Below are positions 1 to 8,403 of a stretch of DNA of 64,000 nt, one piece after another. The translations under genes and the position numbers were made by a program. Numbering within the stretch: the stretch's first letter is position 1; each line of letters opens with the position of its first letter. Source of the DNA: Sphingomonas sp. AP4-R1 (GTDB lineage Bacteria; Pseudomonadota; Alphaproteobacteria; Sphingomonadales; Sphingomonadaceae); the NCBI RefSeq assembly GCF_013113735.1, contig NZ_CP053346.1, positions 4,664,001-4,728,000 of the forward strand, in the 5' to 3' direction. The notes under the pieces are model-generated. The model saw only the letters and a list, made by a program, of their open reading frames with translations, was not told the origin of the DNA and ran no database searches.

Positions 1-45
1 GGAGCGGGCCTCCGCTGGAAGATGTCTGGGCATCCGCGCTTCCGG

Positions 46-1065
46 CTATGCCGAAGGGGATTTCTTCGCGAGGATGCGGACGATCTCGCCCTGACCTGAG
101 ACGATGCCGCCGAAGCTCGCCGCGGCCACCGCTGCGAAGCCGCGCGGATCGTCCGCGCGGAACAGGCCGGTGATCTTCTGCGCGGCCAGCTCGGGATCGA
201 CGACGATCCGCACCGTGCCGTAGCGATCGAAGGCGCGGACAGCGGTGGCCAGCGTCTCCCCCCCGAACGAGATCATGCCATCCCGCCAGGCGAGGAAGCG
301 ATCCCGCTCGGACGCGGCGATCGCGCGTATGGCGCCCGCACCCAGCGGCGCGCCGTCGGCCAGCGACAATTCCTGATATTCGCGTAGGTCCAGCCGTCGT
401 GGCGCACGGAACAGGCCGTCGCTCTGCGAAACCGTCAATTGCCCCTTCGCGACCAGCGCGACCAGGGGCAGGCCCGCCATCGCCTGAATGCCCACCGCGC
501 CTTCGGCCATCTCCATCGCCAGCCCGCCGGCATCGATCCCCAGCGCCCGCGCACCACGCCGCGCGACATCGAGGAAGATCTTGCCGCGCTGCAGGGTCAG
601 GCGGCGCCCGTCTCCAGCACCCGCCACATCCACCTTCGTATCGGTGTCGAGCATGATCGTCGTGCCGTCGGCCAGCGCCAGCTTGCGGATCTCGCCCACC
701 CCGCTCTCCAGCGTGCGAACGCGCCCGCGCCCGACGAAGGCGACCGCCGCCACGGAGGCCGCGATCGCCGCGCCGCCGCCGAGGATCATCCGCCGGTCGG
801 GACGGTGTCGCCGGTTCGGCGTGATCGGTTCGGGCTGCTCCGCCTCCCCCGCGCCGGTCCCTTCCGGCATGGCGCCGAGCGCGACCGCGCGTTCGGCATG
901 GATCCAGGCGGCCTGCGCACGCACATAGGCGCCCAGCCGGCGCGGATCGGATTCCAGCCACCGGTCGAGTTCGGTCCGTTCCGTATCGCTGAGGCCGCGC
1001 TCCGCCCGCGCTGCCCAGTCTATCGCAGCGTCGTCGATGTCAGCGGCCCGTTCTCGATCGGCCAT
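46..1065 (-). CDS. FecR-family anti-sigma / transmembrane sensor
   Basis: This 339-residue protein is a FecR-type inner-membrane regulator that would hold its partner ECF sigma factor inactive until an outer-membrane TonB receptor signals. The N-terminal part (about residues 1-60) is the cytoplasmic DUF4880-type helix bundle with the WAARAERGLSDTE and DRWLESDPRR patterns typical of FecR. One membrane helix lies near residues 93-111 (ILGGGAAIAASVAAVAFV), followed by the periplasmic FecR domain (GVGEIRKLALADGTTIMLD). Its start overlaps the end of the sigma gene by 26 bp, so the two are translationally coupled. The cognate TonB receptor is probably beyond the left window edge, because the other receptors in this window are far away or on the other strand. 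The family call is secure; the inducing ligand is unknown. Confidence 0.88.
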   Translation of the reverse strand: MADRERAADIDDAAIDWAARAERGLSDTERTELDRWLESDPRRLGAYVRAQAAWIHAERAVALGAMPEGTGAGEAEQPEPITPNRRHRPDRRMILGGGAAIAASVAAVAFVGRGRVRTLESGVGEIRKLALADGTTIMLDTDTKVDVAGAGDGRRLTLQRGKIFLDVARRGARALGIDAGGLAMEMAEGAVGIQAMAGLPLVALVAKGQLTVSQSDGLFRAPRRLDLREYQELSLADGAPLGAGAIRAIAASERDRFLAWRDGMISFGGETLATAVRAFDRYGTVRIVVDPELAAQKITGLFRADDPRGFAAVAAASFGGIVSGQGEIVRILAKKSPSA

Positions 1066-1648
1066 TCGTCGGTTCGGGTCCTACGGAAGAGAGATCACGA
1101 ACCCTAGATGACTCGGGCGACACATTTCCGCCACGTCCAAATTGCGCGAGCAGCAGCTTCATGCCGCGTGCGGCATATTTCTCGATCGTATGCTCGGCCA
1201 AGCCCAGTTCGTGCGCCGTCTCGCGTTGCGAGAGCCCCTGCACGCGGCGGAGCCAGAAAACCTTGCGGACCTGCGGCGGCATGGTCTCGATCGCCGCCTC
1301 CACCCGCCGCAGTTCGCGCTGGCCGAACACATGCTGTTCGGGCGAGGGCATGTCGTCCGGCTCTTCGAGCGCGGCGAGATCGGCGATGGCCTCGATCGAG
1401 ACGATCTTGCTGCGCCGCAGGCCCTGCAGGAACACGGAGCGCGCCACCTGCATCGCATAATGGCGCGGATCGCGGATGCCCTCGACCGAATCGAGCTTGG
1501 CGAGGATCGCGTAGGTTTCCTGGATGAGATCGTCGATATCGGAGTCCGCCACCTGCGTCGTCCGGCGCAGCCACGCGCGTATCGCGGGCTCGTGCGGCAG
1601 CACGTGCGAGGCCAGCCACCGGCTTCGTGCGCGATAAGGGGCGTCCAT
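1040..1648 (-). CDS. ECF (FecI-like) RNA polymerase sigma factor
   Basis: A 202-residue extracytoplasmic-function sigma factor. Region 2 is visible as DIDDLIQETYAILAKLDSV followed by RHYAMQVARSVFLQGLRR, and region 4 as MPPQVRKVFWLRRVQGLSQRE with the recognition helix ELGLAEHTIEKYAARG. The frame stays open upstream to 1804, but the methionine at 1648 (MDAPYRARSRW) gives the usual FecI length and starts just before the region 2 core, so I chose it. The adjacent overlapping fecR gene fixes the role as a cell-surface-signalling sigma factor that turns on a TonB-receptor operon. The exact start is uncertain. Confidence 0.85.
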   Translation of the reverse strand: MDAPYRARSRWLASHVLPHEPAIRAWLRRTTQVADSDIDDLIQETYAILAKLDSVEGIRDPRHYAMQVARSVFLQGLRRSKIVSIEAIADLAALEEPDDMPSPEQHVFGQRELRRVEAAIETMPPQVRKVFWLRRVQGLSQRETAHELGLAEHTIEKYAARGMKLLLAQFGRGGNVSPESSRVRDLSSVGPEPTNGRSRTGR

Positions 1649-1800
1649 GCGCGGCAGATCGCATGGAAGTATGACAGCCGTGCGAAACGAGACAGCCCGG
1701 ATCAGCCGGGACCGCGCCTCAACTTCCGCCGTTCGTTCAGATTTCGATTTCCGCGTAATCGTGTTCATGTCGGACGCGGGCCGCATCCGCCGCGGGCATC

Positions 1801-2121
1801 TCAATTCCCATCGGCGTCGACCATGAACACTATCGGCCTACCGCGCGACACTGGCTCCCAACCGGCCGACAGAGCGGCGCGCACGCACCGCGAGATCGTG
1901 GCGTCGTCGAGTTGAAGACGACCGCGCGGCAACCCCTTCAACAGCCGCTTGGGCGGCGGAAATTCCACCAATGCTTCGCGCTTGGCATCCTGCTGGAGAA
2001 GGGAAATCGTCATTCCCTTCCAGCCTTCGTCATCCGACAAATGCGGTTCGCGCTGAAGGTGCCAATCATATGATACGCCATCGACATCTACGGTGCCGGC
2101 ATTGCCTCGGGAGTTCGACAT
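1801..2121 (-). CDS. Small conserved hypothetical protein
   Basis: A 106-residue soluble protein beginning MSNSRGNAGTVDVDGVSYDW. No catalytic motif or membrane segment is visible. The composition is that of a real protein rather than an antisense shadow: a WHLQREPHLS segment, a central GMTISLLQQDAKREALVEFP stretch and a C-terminal helix ISRCVRAALSAGWEP that precedes a strand ending in FMVDADGN. The pattern resembles short uncharacterised proteins annotated in sphingomonad genomes, but I cannot name a function. The frame is open upstream to 2463; the start at 2121 is preferred because the upstream translation is low-complexity and antisense to the divergent rluE region. Confidence 0.55.
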   Translation of the reverse strand: MSNSRGNAGTVDVDGVSYDWHLQREPHLSDDEGWKGMTISLLQQDAKREALVEFPPPKRLLKGLPRGRLQLDDATISRCVRAALSAGWEPVSRGRPIVFMVDADGN

Positions 2122-2415
2122 AGCGGCGGCACTAGCATGCCCACCGTGCCGAAGCACAGGTGCGGGTTGATGCCCAAGGCGCAAACGATGCCCGCGCTTG
2201 CTGACCGGCCCGATCGCGGCGCGCCAAGCCCCGCCTTGCTTCGGCACCCTGCCATCGTCGATCGACGGAGGTTTGGGTCGATCGCCGAACAACCGATCCT
2301 GACGGAGAAAGCAGGCAAGCCGACCGACAGCTTTCAGGTGGGTCCAGCGGGCGCAGCCTGTCCGGCGACGGCATGGGCTGAAGACAGAGCCGCAACCGAA
2401 CGATATGAGCCCGGG

Positions 2416-2988
2416 ATGGCCCGGCTGCTCCTGTTCAACAAACCCTTCGGGGTCTTGTCGCAATTCACCGACCGCGGATCGCCGACGGTTCGGTCGACAT
2501 TGTCGGACTTCATTGCGGTGAAGGGCGTCTATCCCGCCGGAAGACTCGATCGGGACAGTGAGGGCCTCCTGCTGTTATGCGATGATGGGCGGCTGCAGGC
2601 GCGCATTGCCGATCCACGCTTCAAGCTGCCCAAGACCTACCTTGTTCAGGTCGAAGGCGATCCGCAGGAACCGGATTTGGAGCGCTTGCGGCAGGGCGTC
2701 CGGCTCACGGATGGCATGACCCTGCCGGCCGATGTTTCCCGCATTGACGCGCCGGACCTGTGGCTGCGCGATCCGCCGATACGCCAGCGCAGGTTCATCC
2801 CCGACAGCTGGCTAAAAATCACCATCCGCGAAGGGCGCAACCGGCAAGTGCGCCGAATGACGGCGGCGGTCGGGTTGCCCACCCTCAGGCTGGTGCGCTG
2901 GTCGGTCGGCGACTGGACCGTTGCCGGGATCGAGCCGGGCCGGTTCGAGGAATTGTCTGGTCCGGGCGAGATGACCAGGGGCACGTAG
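2416..2988 (+). CDS. rluE: 23S rRNA pseudouridine synthase, RluE-like
   Basis: A 190-residue single-domain pseudouridine synthase of the RsuA/RluB/RluE group; RluE modifies U2457 of 23S rRNA. The catalytic loop GRLDRDSEGLLLL with its active-site aspartate is intact. It is followed by KTYLVQVEG and the C-terminal EGRNRQVRRM motif and LRLVRWSVG strand that define the family. There is no N-terminal S4 domain, which separates RluE from RsuA and RluB. The start MARLLLFNKPFGVLSQF at 2416 matches family N-termini; the upstream extension to 2137 does not look like protein. A divergent small gene lies about 300 bp upstream and rlmJ, another 23S modifier, follows 160 bp downstream. Confidence 0.88.
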   Translation: MARLLLFNKPFGVLSQFTDRGSPTVRSTLSDFIAVKGVYPAGRLDRDSEGLLLLCDDGRLQARIADPRFKLPKTYLVQVEGDPQEPDLERLRQGVRLTDGMTLPADVSRIDAPDLWLRDPPIRQRRFIPDSWLKITIREGRNRQVRRMTAAVGLPTLRLVRWSVGDWTVAGIEPGRFEELSGPGEMTRGT

Positions 2989-3149
2989 GACCGATGACGC
3001 GGTTTGGCGTGTGAGCCTTCGCACAGAAGGGCTTTGAAGCTTTCCGCCTGGCTCGTACGAGATCCGGATGGGTTGCTTCCATCGTCTCGCGCTCGGTGCC
3101 CGCGCCTAGCAGCTCGTACAAAGGCCGATCGGCAGGGTTTTCGACTACA

Positions 3150-3980
3150 ATGAATTATCGCCATTCCTTCCATGCCGGCAACAGCGCCGATGTCATGAAG
3201 CATAGCCTCCTGATCGCCCTCGTCCGGGCCTTGCAGCTCAAACAGGGCGCGCTGACCCTGATCGAAACGCATTCCGGCTGCGGGCTCTACGACCTTGACG
3301 GCGATCAGGCCCAGCGCACCGGCGAGGCCACGCAGGGCGTGCTGCGGGCCTTTGCCGACCCGAACCCTTTGCTGAACGACTATCGCGCCGCCGTACAGGC
3401 GGTGAATGTGGGGGCCGAGCCGCATCTCTACCCCGGCTCACCGCGCATTCTGGCGCAGCTTCTGCGCCCGCAGGACATCCTGATCCTCAATGAAAAGCAT
3501 CCCGAGGACGCCAGTGCCCTGCGCGGCGCGATGCGCGGCACGCAAGCTGCCGTGCATGAGCGGGACGCCTACGAGCTTTGGCTGGCGATGCTCCCGACCC
3601 GCACCCCGCGCGGCGTGGTGGTGGTCGATCCGCCGTACGAGCAGACAGACGAACGCGCCCGCATCACAGCCACCCTCGCGGCCGCTTACCGCAAATGGGC
3701 GCATGGCGTGACGGTGATCTGGTATCCGCTGAAAGACCGCGCCACGCATTCGCTGTGGAAGGAGCAGTTCCGCAAGCTCGGCATCCCCAAATTCATGGTC
3801 GTGGAGCATTGGCTGTACGATAGCGATCAGCCGGGCATATACAACGGCGCGGGTCTTTTCATCGTCAACCCGCCATACGCCTTCACGCAGGCACTCCCAC
3901 CTCTGTTGGAAGCCCTCCGCGCCGCGCTGGCGCCGGAAGGACATAGGGGCGAGATCACAGCCGATTGGCTGGACGATTGA
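3150..3980 (+). CDS. rlmJ: 23S rRNA (adenine(2030)-N6)-methyltransferase RlmJ
   Basis: A 276-residue SAM-dependent methyltransferase. The N-terminus MNYRHSFHAGNSADVMKH is the near-invariant RlmJ signature. The segment LTLIETHSGCGLYDL forms the SAM-binding motif I region and VVVVDPPYEQ is the DPPY-type catalytic motif of N6-adenine methyltransferases. The C-terminus keeps the family pattern of glycine-rich loop and NPPYAFTQALPPLL. It acts on A2030 of 23S rRNA. The start at 3150 was chosen because translation upstream of it is not family-like. Together with rluE it forms a same-strand pair of rRNA-modification genes of housekeeping character. Confidence 0.93.
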   Translation: MNYRHSFHAGNSADVMKHSLLIALVRALQLKQGALTLIETHSGCGLYDLDGDQAQRTGEATQGVLRAFADPNPLLNDYRAAVQAVNVGAEPHLYPGSPRILAQLLRPQDILILNEKHPEDASALRGAMRGTQAAVHERDAYELWLAMLPTRTPRGVVVVDPPYEQTDERARITATLAAAYRKWAHGVTVIWYPLKDRATHSLWKEQFRKLGIPKFMVVEHWLYDSDQPGIYNGAGLFIVNPPYAFTQALPPLLEALRAALAPEGHRGEITADWLDD

Positions 3981-4347
3981 AATAAACCCACATCGCCGCC
4001 CCGGCCCGAAAGAGAAATTGCCGCACTGCAGATCATCAGCAAACCATCTCACGAGTTTCGCGCGATGTCGGATATTGGCTGGTGACCAGCGCTTCACGTG
4101 CACCACGTCAATCACGGAACGCTGGCAAGTCCGCTTTCTCCGCGCTCGATCCAAGGCCCGGGGAGACGTCAGGCCGGTTTGGCTGGCACGGGGCGAACCA
4201 CGACGGCGAACCGATGCTTTACCGTGCAAATATACCTTGCGACGGTTACCGAACGCTTCGGAAGGGAGCGATGGGGCATCATCGTTGGATCCTGCCTTCT
4301 ACGAACTCCGCCCTTGGAGCGAGGGGCGCGTCGTCGGCGCGCGGCAG

Positions 4348-4512
4348 CGTTGAGTTGTTCGACACGATCGCGAAAGTTGGCCAGGCGCGCAGCACGTCCG
4401 CCACATTAGGCAGCAACTGGTTGTCGAGCGCGAGGCAGCCATCCCCATCGCAGAGCAACGCCTCCGCACGACGGATCGCCCCGCGCAGCGTCTCCCACGA
4501 CGCAGGCCTCAA
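4348..4512 (-). pseudogene. Remnant of a HAD-IIA (NagD-like) hydrolase N-terminus
   Basis: On the minus strand the translation reads WETLRGAIRRAEALLCDGDG, then CLALDNQLLPNVADVLRAW and FAIVSNNST. This matches the first two motifs of HAD subfamily IIA phosphatases: the DxDG nucleophile motif followed about 30 residues later by an S/T-N-N motif. No cap domain or motif III/IV follows; the frame degenerates after SNNST. I read it as a decayed gene start left between rlmJ and the receptor. The identification rests on about 50 residues, so it is moderate only. Confidence 0.45.
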
Positions 4513-4564
4513 AGCATGAGACGACGTGCAGCATCGAACTCGGCCATAGCATCCCGATTTTTGG

Positions 4565-4579
4565 ATTGGATGGACCAAT
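4565..4579. promoter_or_regulatory. Weak FadR-like palindrome upstream of the uptake operon
   Basis: The sequence ATTGGATGGACCAAT is an inverted repeat and differs at one position from the 11-base core TGGTNNGACCA shared by the stronger sites at 13158 and 28705. It lies 87 bp before the TTG start of the TonB receptor. It agrees with the full 15-bp AATGGTCAGACCATT site at 10 positions, so it may be a low-affinity member of the same regulon or chance. Confidence 0.3.
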
Positions 4580-4653
4580 AAATAATTGGCTTTTTCCGTC
4601 CGTGCTTCGCGAAAAGGAAGAGCCGCGCAAGTCGGTGAAAACATAATTTCAAT

Positions 4654-4668
4654 GGGAGATGTCGATTG
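4654..4668 (+). promoter_or_regulatory. Ribosome binding site selecting a TTG start
   Basis: GGGAG at 4654-4658 is followed after 7 bases by TTG at 4666-4668. The nearby ATG at 4652 is in another frame. The receptor's signal peptide begins directly after this TTG, so the spacing supports a TTG start for the gene. Confidence 0.55.
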
Positions 4669-6954
4669 CGTAATTGCTGTCTGACAGTTTCGTCCGCCGC
4701 GCTCGCCTTTGTCGGTTCCGCCGCTTCCGCACAGAATGTCGCCCTCCCCGCATCGAGTTCAACCACGACAGCGACAGCGACAGCGACATCGGCAGCACCC
4801 GCATCGGCCGCCCCTACTGCGACGGATGCAGCGGCTGAGCGCCCGACGGCACCGGTTTCCGGAGGGGGCCTTGAAGAGATTGTCGTGACAGCGCAACGCC
4901 GAACGGAATCGTTGCAGCGCGTGCCCATTTCAATATCGGCGATCACATCGACGGCGCTTACCAAGGCCGGCGCGACAGGAACATTGGCTCTGACAACTGT
5001 CACGCCGGGGCTGCAATTGCCACAGAACCGCAACTCGGTCACGCCCTCCATTCGCGGCGTCGGCTCACAGAATGTGACGCCCGGCGACGAGGGCGCCACG
5101 GCGGTCTATGTAGACGGCATTCTGTATGCGGCGGCTGGCGCGAACATTTTCTCGCTAAACAACGTGGATCAAGTGGAAGTGCTTCGCGGCCCGCAAGGAA
5201 CGCTTTTCGGGCGCAATGCCGTGGGCGGCCTGATCAATATCATCACGCGCACGCCGAACGACGAGCAGCAAATTCGCGGATCGATCGGTTACGGCAATTA
5301 CGATACGACGACCGGCCAACTTTATGTCGCAGGCGGCCTCACCACCGGCATCGCCGCCGACCTCGCGCTTTACGGCTCTTATCAGGGCAAGGGCTGGGGC
5401 CGAAATCTCAATCTCGGCAATGAGGTGAACTTCAATCGCGAAGGATCGGCTCGAAGCAAATTCGCGTTCGACCTCGACGGGGCGACGAAACTGATACTGA
5501 GCGGCGACTATTCCTATGGAAAGAACGATATCGGCAACACTCGCCAGCCTCTGCCCGGAACTCGTGCCGTCGGCGGCGGCGGATTTGTCGGGACAATCTA
5601 TGACACGAGCGGCGACATGCCGATCTACGCAAAAAAGGAAACGTGGGGCGTATCGGCGAAACTGACCCATTCGCTCGGCTGGGCCGACTTCACGTCAACG
5701 ACAGCGTTCCGCCATTATGATCTCGAATATAATTTGGATCAGGACGGCACCCCGACCGTATATGTGGATGGTCGAACGCCCGAACTCACGAAGACTCTGC
5801 AGCAGGAATTTCTTCTGGCAGGTAGCGTCGGGCGGCTCAAATGGACGACGGGCCTTTTCTATTTCTACTCCAATGCGGCCTGGGTTGATTTCACGCAACG
5901 AAGCACGGTCACGCCAGCAACAAATTTCATTCTCAATTCTCGAATGCTTACCAATTCCTATGCGGCCTTCGCGCAAGGATCCTACGCGTTGACGGATGCG
6001 ACACATCTCACTGTCGGTCTGCGATATACGCGCGACACGCGGGCTATCAGCGCGGCGCAATATGCGCTTGCCGGCAATCCCCGTCCTGCCGGGACTCTGC
6101 TGAATTCCACGGATCTATTACCACATGATCAGACCCATCGCGCGTTTGACAAGCTCACGTGGCGGTTCGCGCTCGATCAACAGATCACGCAATCGATCCT
6201 GGTGTTCGGGTCCGTCAGCCGCGGCTTCAAGAGCGGGGTATTCAACGCATCGAGCCCGTTCAATCCTGCGGTATCGCCGGAAACGCTCGACGCATATGAA
6301 ATCGGCGCGAAGGCGGATCTGTTCGACCGCCAGTTGCGGCTGAACGTCTCCGCCTATCACTACAATTACGACAATATCCAGCTGCAGGCTGTCAACGCGA
6401 CGGGGCAGAGTATCCTGCTCAATGCCGCCAAGGGCCGGATCAACGGCATCGACGGCGACATCACCGTCGCGCCAAGAGTGAGCTTCGGCGACCTGCAAGT
6501 GCATCTGACGATGGCATATCTGGATGCCACGTATCGCAGCTTTCCGGCAGGACAGGTTCTCACTCCACGACCTGCCCCGGCCGGAGGCAATATTCTCAGC
6601 AGCGGCGATCTTTCCGGGAACGATATCATCTTCTCGCCGCACTTCACATCCGGCGTTTCGGGGAGTTATGAATTCCCCGTCGACGGTAGCCATGATCTGG
6701 GCCTGAGCGCGACATGGTATCGCAACGGCAGCTTTTACTGGGATCCTCAAAACCGGGTGAAACAGCCCGCTTATGATCTCGTGAACGGACAGATCTCGCT
6801 CTCGTTCGCGGACAGGAAATTCACCATCCGCGGCTTCGTTCGTAACTTGCTGAATAAGAAATATTACGCTCAGGTTTCGCCGAGCCCGACGGGAGATCTC
6901 GGCGTGCCAGGTGCACCCAGAACGTATGGCGCCGCATTCGACTTCTCCTTCTGA
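4666..6954 (+). CDS. TonB-dependent outer-membrane receptor
   Basis: A 762-residue TonB-dependent receptor for active uptake of a ligand across the outer membrane. The signal peptide ends near SAASAQN. A Ser/Thr/Ala-rich linker is followed by the TonB-box-like EEIVVTAQRRTESLQRVP and the plug domain (about 70-190) with GVGSQNVTPGDEGATAVYVDG and VLRGPQGTLFGRNAVGG. The barrel ends in RTYGAAFDFSF with a terminal aromatic residue. It uses a TTG start set by a GGGAG ribosome site. The next gene, an AAHS transporter, overlaps its stop (ATGA), so receptor and inner-membrane permease are co-translated. The plug resembles the sphingomonad receptors linked to aromatic and xenobiotic catabolism rather than siderophore receptors, but the ligand is not readable from sequence. 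Confidence 0.9.
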   Translation: MRNCCLTVSSAALAFVGSAASAQNVALPASSSTTTATATATSAAPASAAPTATDAAAERPTAPVSGGGLEEIVVTAQRRTESLQRVPISISAITSTALTKAGATGTLALTTVTPGLQLPQNRNSVTPSIRGVGSQNVTPGDEGATAVYVDGILYAAAGANIFSLNNVDQVEVLRGPQGTLFGRNAVGGLINIITRTPNDEQQIRGSIGYGNYDTTTGQLYVAGGLTTGIAADLALYGSYQGKGWGRNLNLGNEVNFNREGSARSKFAFDLDGATKLILSGDYSYGKNDIGNTRQPLPGTRAVGGGGFVGTIYDTSGDMPIYAKKETWGVSAKLTHSLGWADFTSTTAFRHYDLEYNLDQDGTPTVYVDGRTPELTKTLQQEFLLAGSVGRLKWTTGLFYFYSNAAWVDFTQRSTVTPATNFILNSRMLTNSYAAFAQGSYALTDATHLTVGLRYTRDTRAISAAQYALAGNPRPAGTLLNSTDLLPHDQTHRAFDKLTWRFALDQQITQSILVFGSVSRGFKSGVFNASSPFNPAVSPETLDAYEIGAKADLFDRQLRLNVSAYHYNYDNIQLQAVNATGQSILLNAAKGRINGIDGDITVAPRVSFGDLQVHLTMAYLDATYRSFPAGQVLTPRPAPAGGNILSSGDLSGNDIIFSPHFTSGVSGSYEFPVDGSHDLGLSATWYRNGSFYWDPQNRVKQPAYDLVNGQISLSFADRKFTIRGFVRNLLNKKYYAQVSPSPTGDLGVPGAPRTYGAAFDFSF

Positions 6955-8363
6955 TGACACAGCACGGCGCAACGATCCCCAGCAACACGGAATTGGGAGG
7001 CAAGGTGAGCGCGACATATCAGCCCGCATCGGGATCGGATGATCCGGACCTCGCGACGGCGGACCTCCTGGAAGCGCTTCCTTTTTCCCGCTTCCAGCTC
7101 GGTCTGTTGCTGATGACCGGTGCGACTGTGGTGCTGGACGGGATCGACAACCAGATCCTCGGGCTGGCAGCGCCGTCTTTGATCGCCGATTGGCATATCA
7201 GCAAAGTCGAGCTTGGCACGGTATTCGCCGTCGGCTTCGCGGGCATGGCGGCGGGAACCGTGATCGCGGGCTGGATCGGCGACCGTTTCGGCCGGAAGAT
7301 TGCACTCGTCCTCGGCGTGCTTGCCTTTGCGATCGCAACCCTGCTCACCGGCTACTCCCGCTCATTGTTCGAGATGGGCGCTTTGCGGCTGATCGCCGGG
7401 CTTGGGTTGGGCGGCGTTCCCGGCACGGCGGCCGCCTTGATTGGCGAGTATATGCCCGCCCGCTTTCGAGCCGCCGCGATCTCGTTCGGGATCATCTGCG
7501 TGGCGATCGGCGGAATCATCGGCGGCTTCGCTGCCGCCGCGATCCTGCCGACACATGGCTGGAGATCCTTTTTCTACGTCGGCGGGCTCGTTCCGCTCGT
7601 CGGCGCCTTCTTTCTGCTCTGGAAGCTACCGGAATCACCGCGTTTTCTGGCGGCGCGCCCGCGCCGTCATGCCGAACTCGCCAGGAATTTGGGACGTATG
7701 GGGCTGTCGCAGCCGCGTATGTTCGTGGAGACGCTGGCGATGGATCGCAAAGGCACGCACATCCCGGGCCGCGCGCTGTTCGGCTCGGAACTGCGTCGTG
7801 ATACGCTCGCGCTCTGCGCAGCCCTCTTCATGGGGCTGTTTTTGATCTATTCCATGTTTAACTGGGCGCCCACGTTGCTGTTCAGTAACGGTTTCGCGCT
7901 CGAGCTGACGCACAGCGGCCTTACGGCATTCAATATTGGAGGAGCTGTCGGATCGGTCATCGCCGGTTTCGCGATGACGCGCCTAGGCTCGCGTCGGGTC
8001 TTGATTCCTCTGACGATAATCGCAGCGTTCGTTTGCGCTGGACTGGCCGTATCGCCGATCAATCCCGGCGCGTTTACGAGCCTGCTGGTGGCGCTGCTTG
8101 TGCTGGGCCTCACGGGCAGCACCGTGCAATCGACCATCTACGCCGTGGCAAGTCATGCATTTCCTACCAGCCTGCGCGCGCGGGGAATTGGCGTGATGGC
8201 GGGAGCCGGGCGACTTGGCGCAATGCTGAGCGCCTTTGCCGGCGCCGATCTTGTGGATTGGGGGGGAGCCGCTTTCTTCACGGTCCTGGGCGTGGTTCTC
8301 CTTGTTCAGGCCATCTGTCTCGCCCTATTACGAAACCATATTCCAGCAGCGTCGGCGGCGTGA
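6954..8363 (+). CDS. MFS transporter, aromatic acid:H+ symporter (AAHS) type
   Basis: A 469-residue, twelve-helix major facilitator. The helix 1 motif DGIDNQILGLAAPSLIADW is the DGxD signature of aromatic acid:H+ symporters. The loop 2-3 motif GWIGDRFGRK and the loop 8-9 region GFAMTRLGSRR are present. The start overlaps the receptor stop; an internal GTG at 7005 with an upstream GGAGG is an alternative start. It is a clear paralogue of the transporter at 20422-21789, sharing LDGxDNQxLGLAAPSLI and FNWAPTLL. Both are likely to move related carboxylated aromatic or alicyclic compounds into the cytoplasm. Confidence 0.88.
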   Translation: MTQHGATIPSNTELGGKVSATYQPASGSDDPDLATADLLEALPFSRFQLGLLLMTGATVVLDGIDNQILGLAAPSLIADWHISKVELGTVFAVGFAGMAAGTVIAGWIGDRFGRKIALVLGVLAFAIATLLTGYSRSLFEMGALRLIAGLGLGGVPGTAAALIGEYMPARFRAAAISFGIICVAIGGIIGGFAAAAILPTHGWRSFFYVGGLVPLVGAFFLLWKLPESPRFLAARPRRHAELARNLGRMGLSQPRMFVETLAMDRKGTHIPGRALFGSELRRDTLALCAALFMGLFLIYSMFNWAPTLLFSNGFALELTHSGLTAFNIGGAVGSVIAGFAMTRLGSRRVLIPLTIIAAFVCAGLAVSPINPGAFTSLLVALLVLGLTGSTVQSTIYAVASHAFPTSLRARGIGVMAGAGRLGAMLSAFAGADLVDWGGAAFFTVLGVVLLVQAICLALLRNHIPAASAA

Positions 8364-8403
8364 GGACCGTCCTGGCTTCGTACGTCGTCTGGATAAGCGT
8401 ATC

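Larger units (their letters stand above)
3981..4665. other. Gene-poor gap between rlmJ and the uptake operon
   Basis: This 685-bp stretch has no intact gene I can support. Several overlapping open frames run in all directions but none has recognisable protein character apart from a HAD-hydrolase remnant on the minus strand (4348-4512). The right end holds a weak FadR-like palindrome (4565-4579) and the ribosome binding site of the TonB receptor (4654-4658). The rest is unexplained. Confidence 0.5.

Noticed and set aside
3438..4229. A 263-codon minus-strand frame over the rlmJ 3' half
   Set aside because: Mostly antisense to rlmJ, whose signature motifs are intact; the non-overlapping part is not recognisable.
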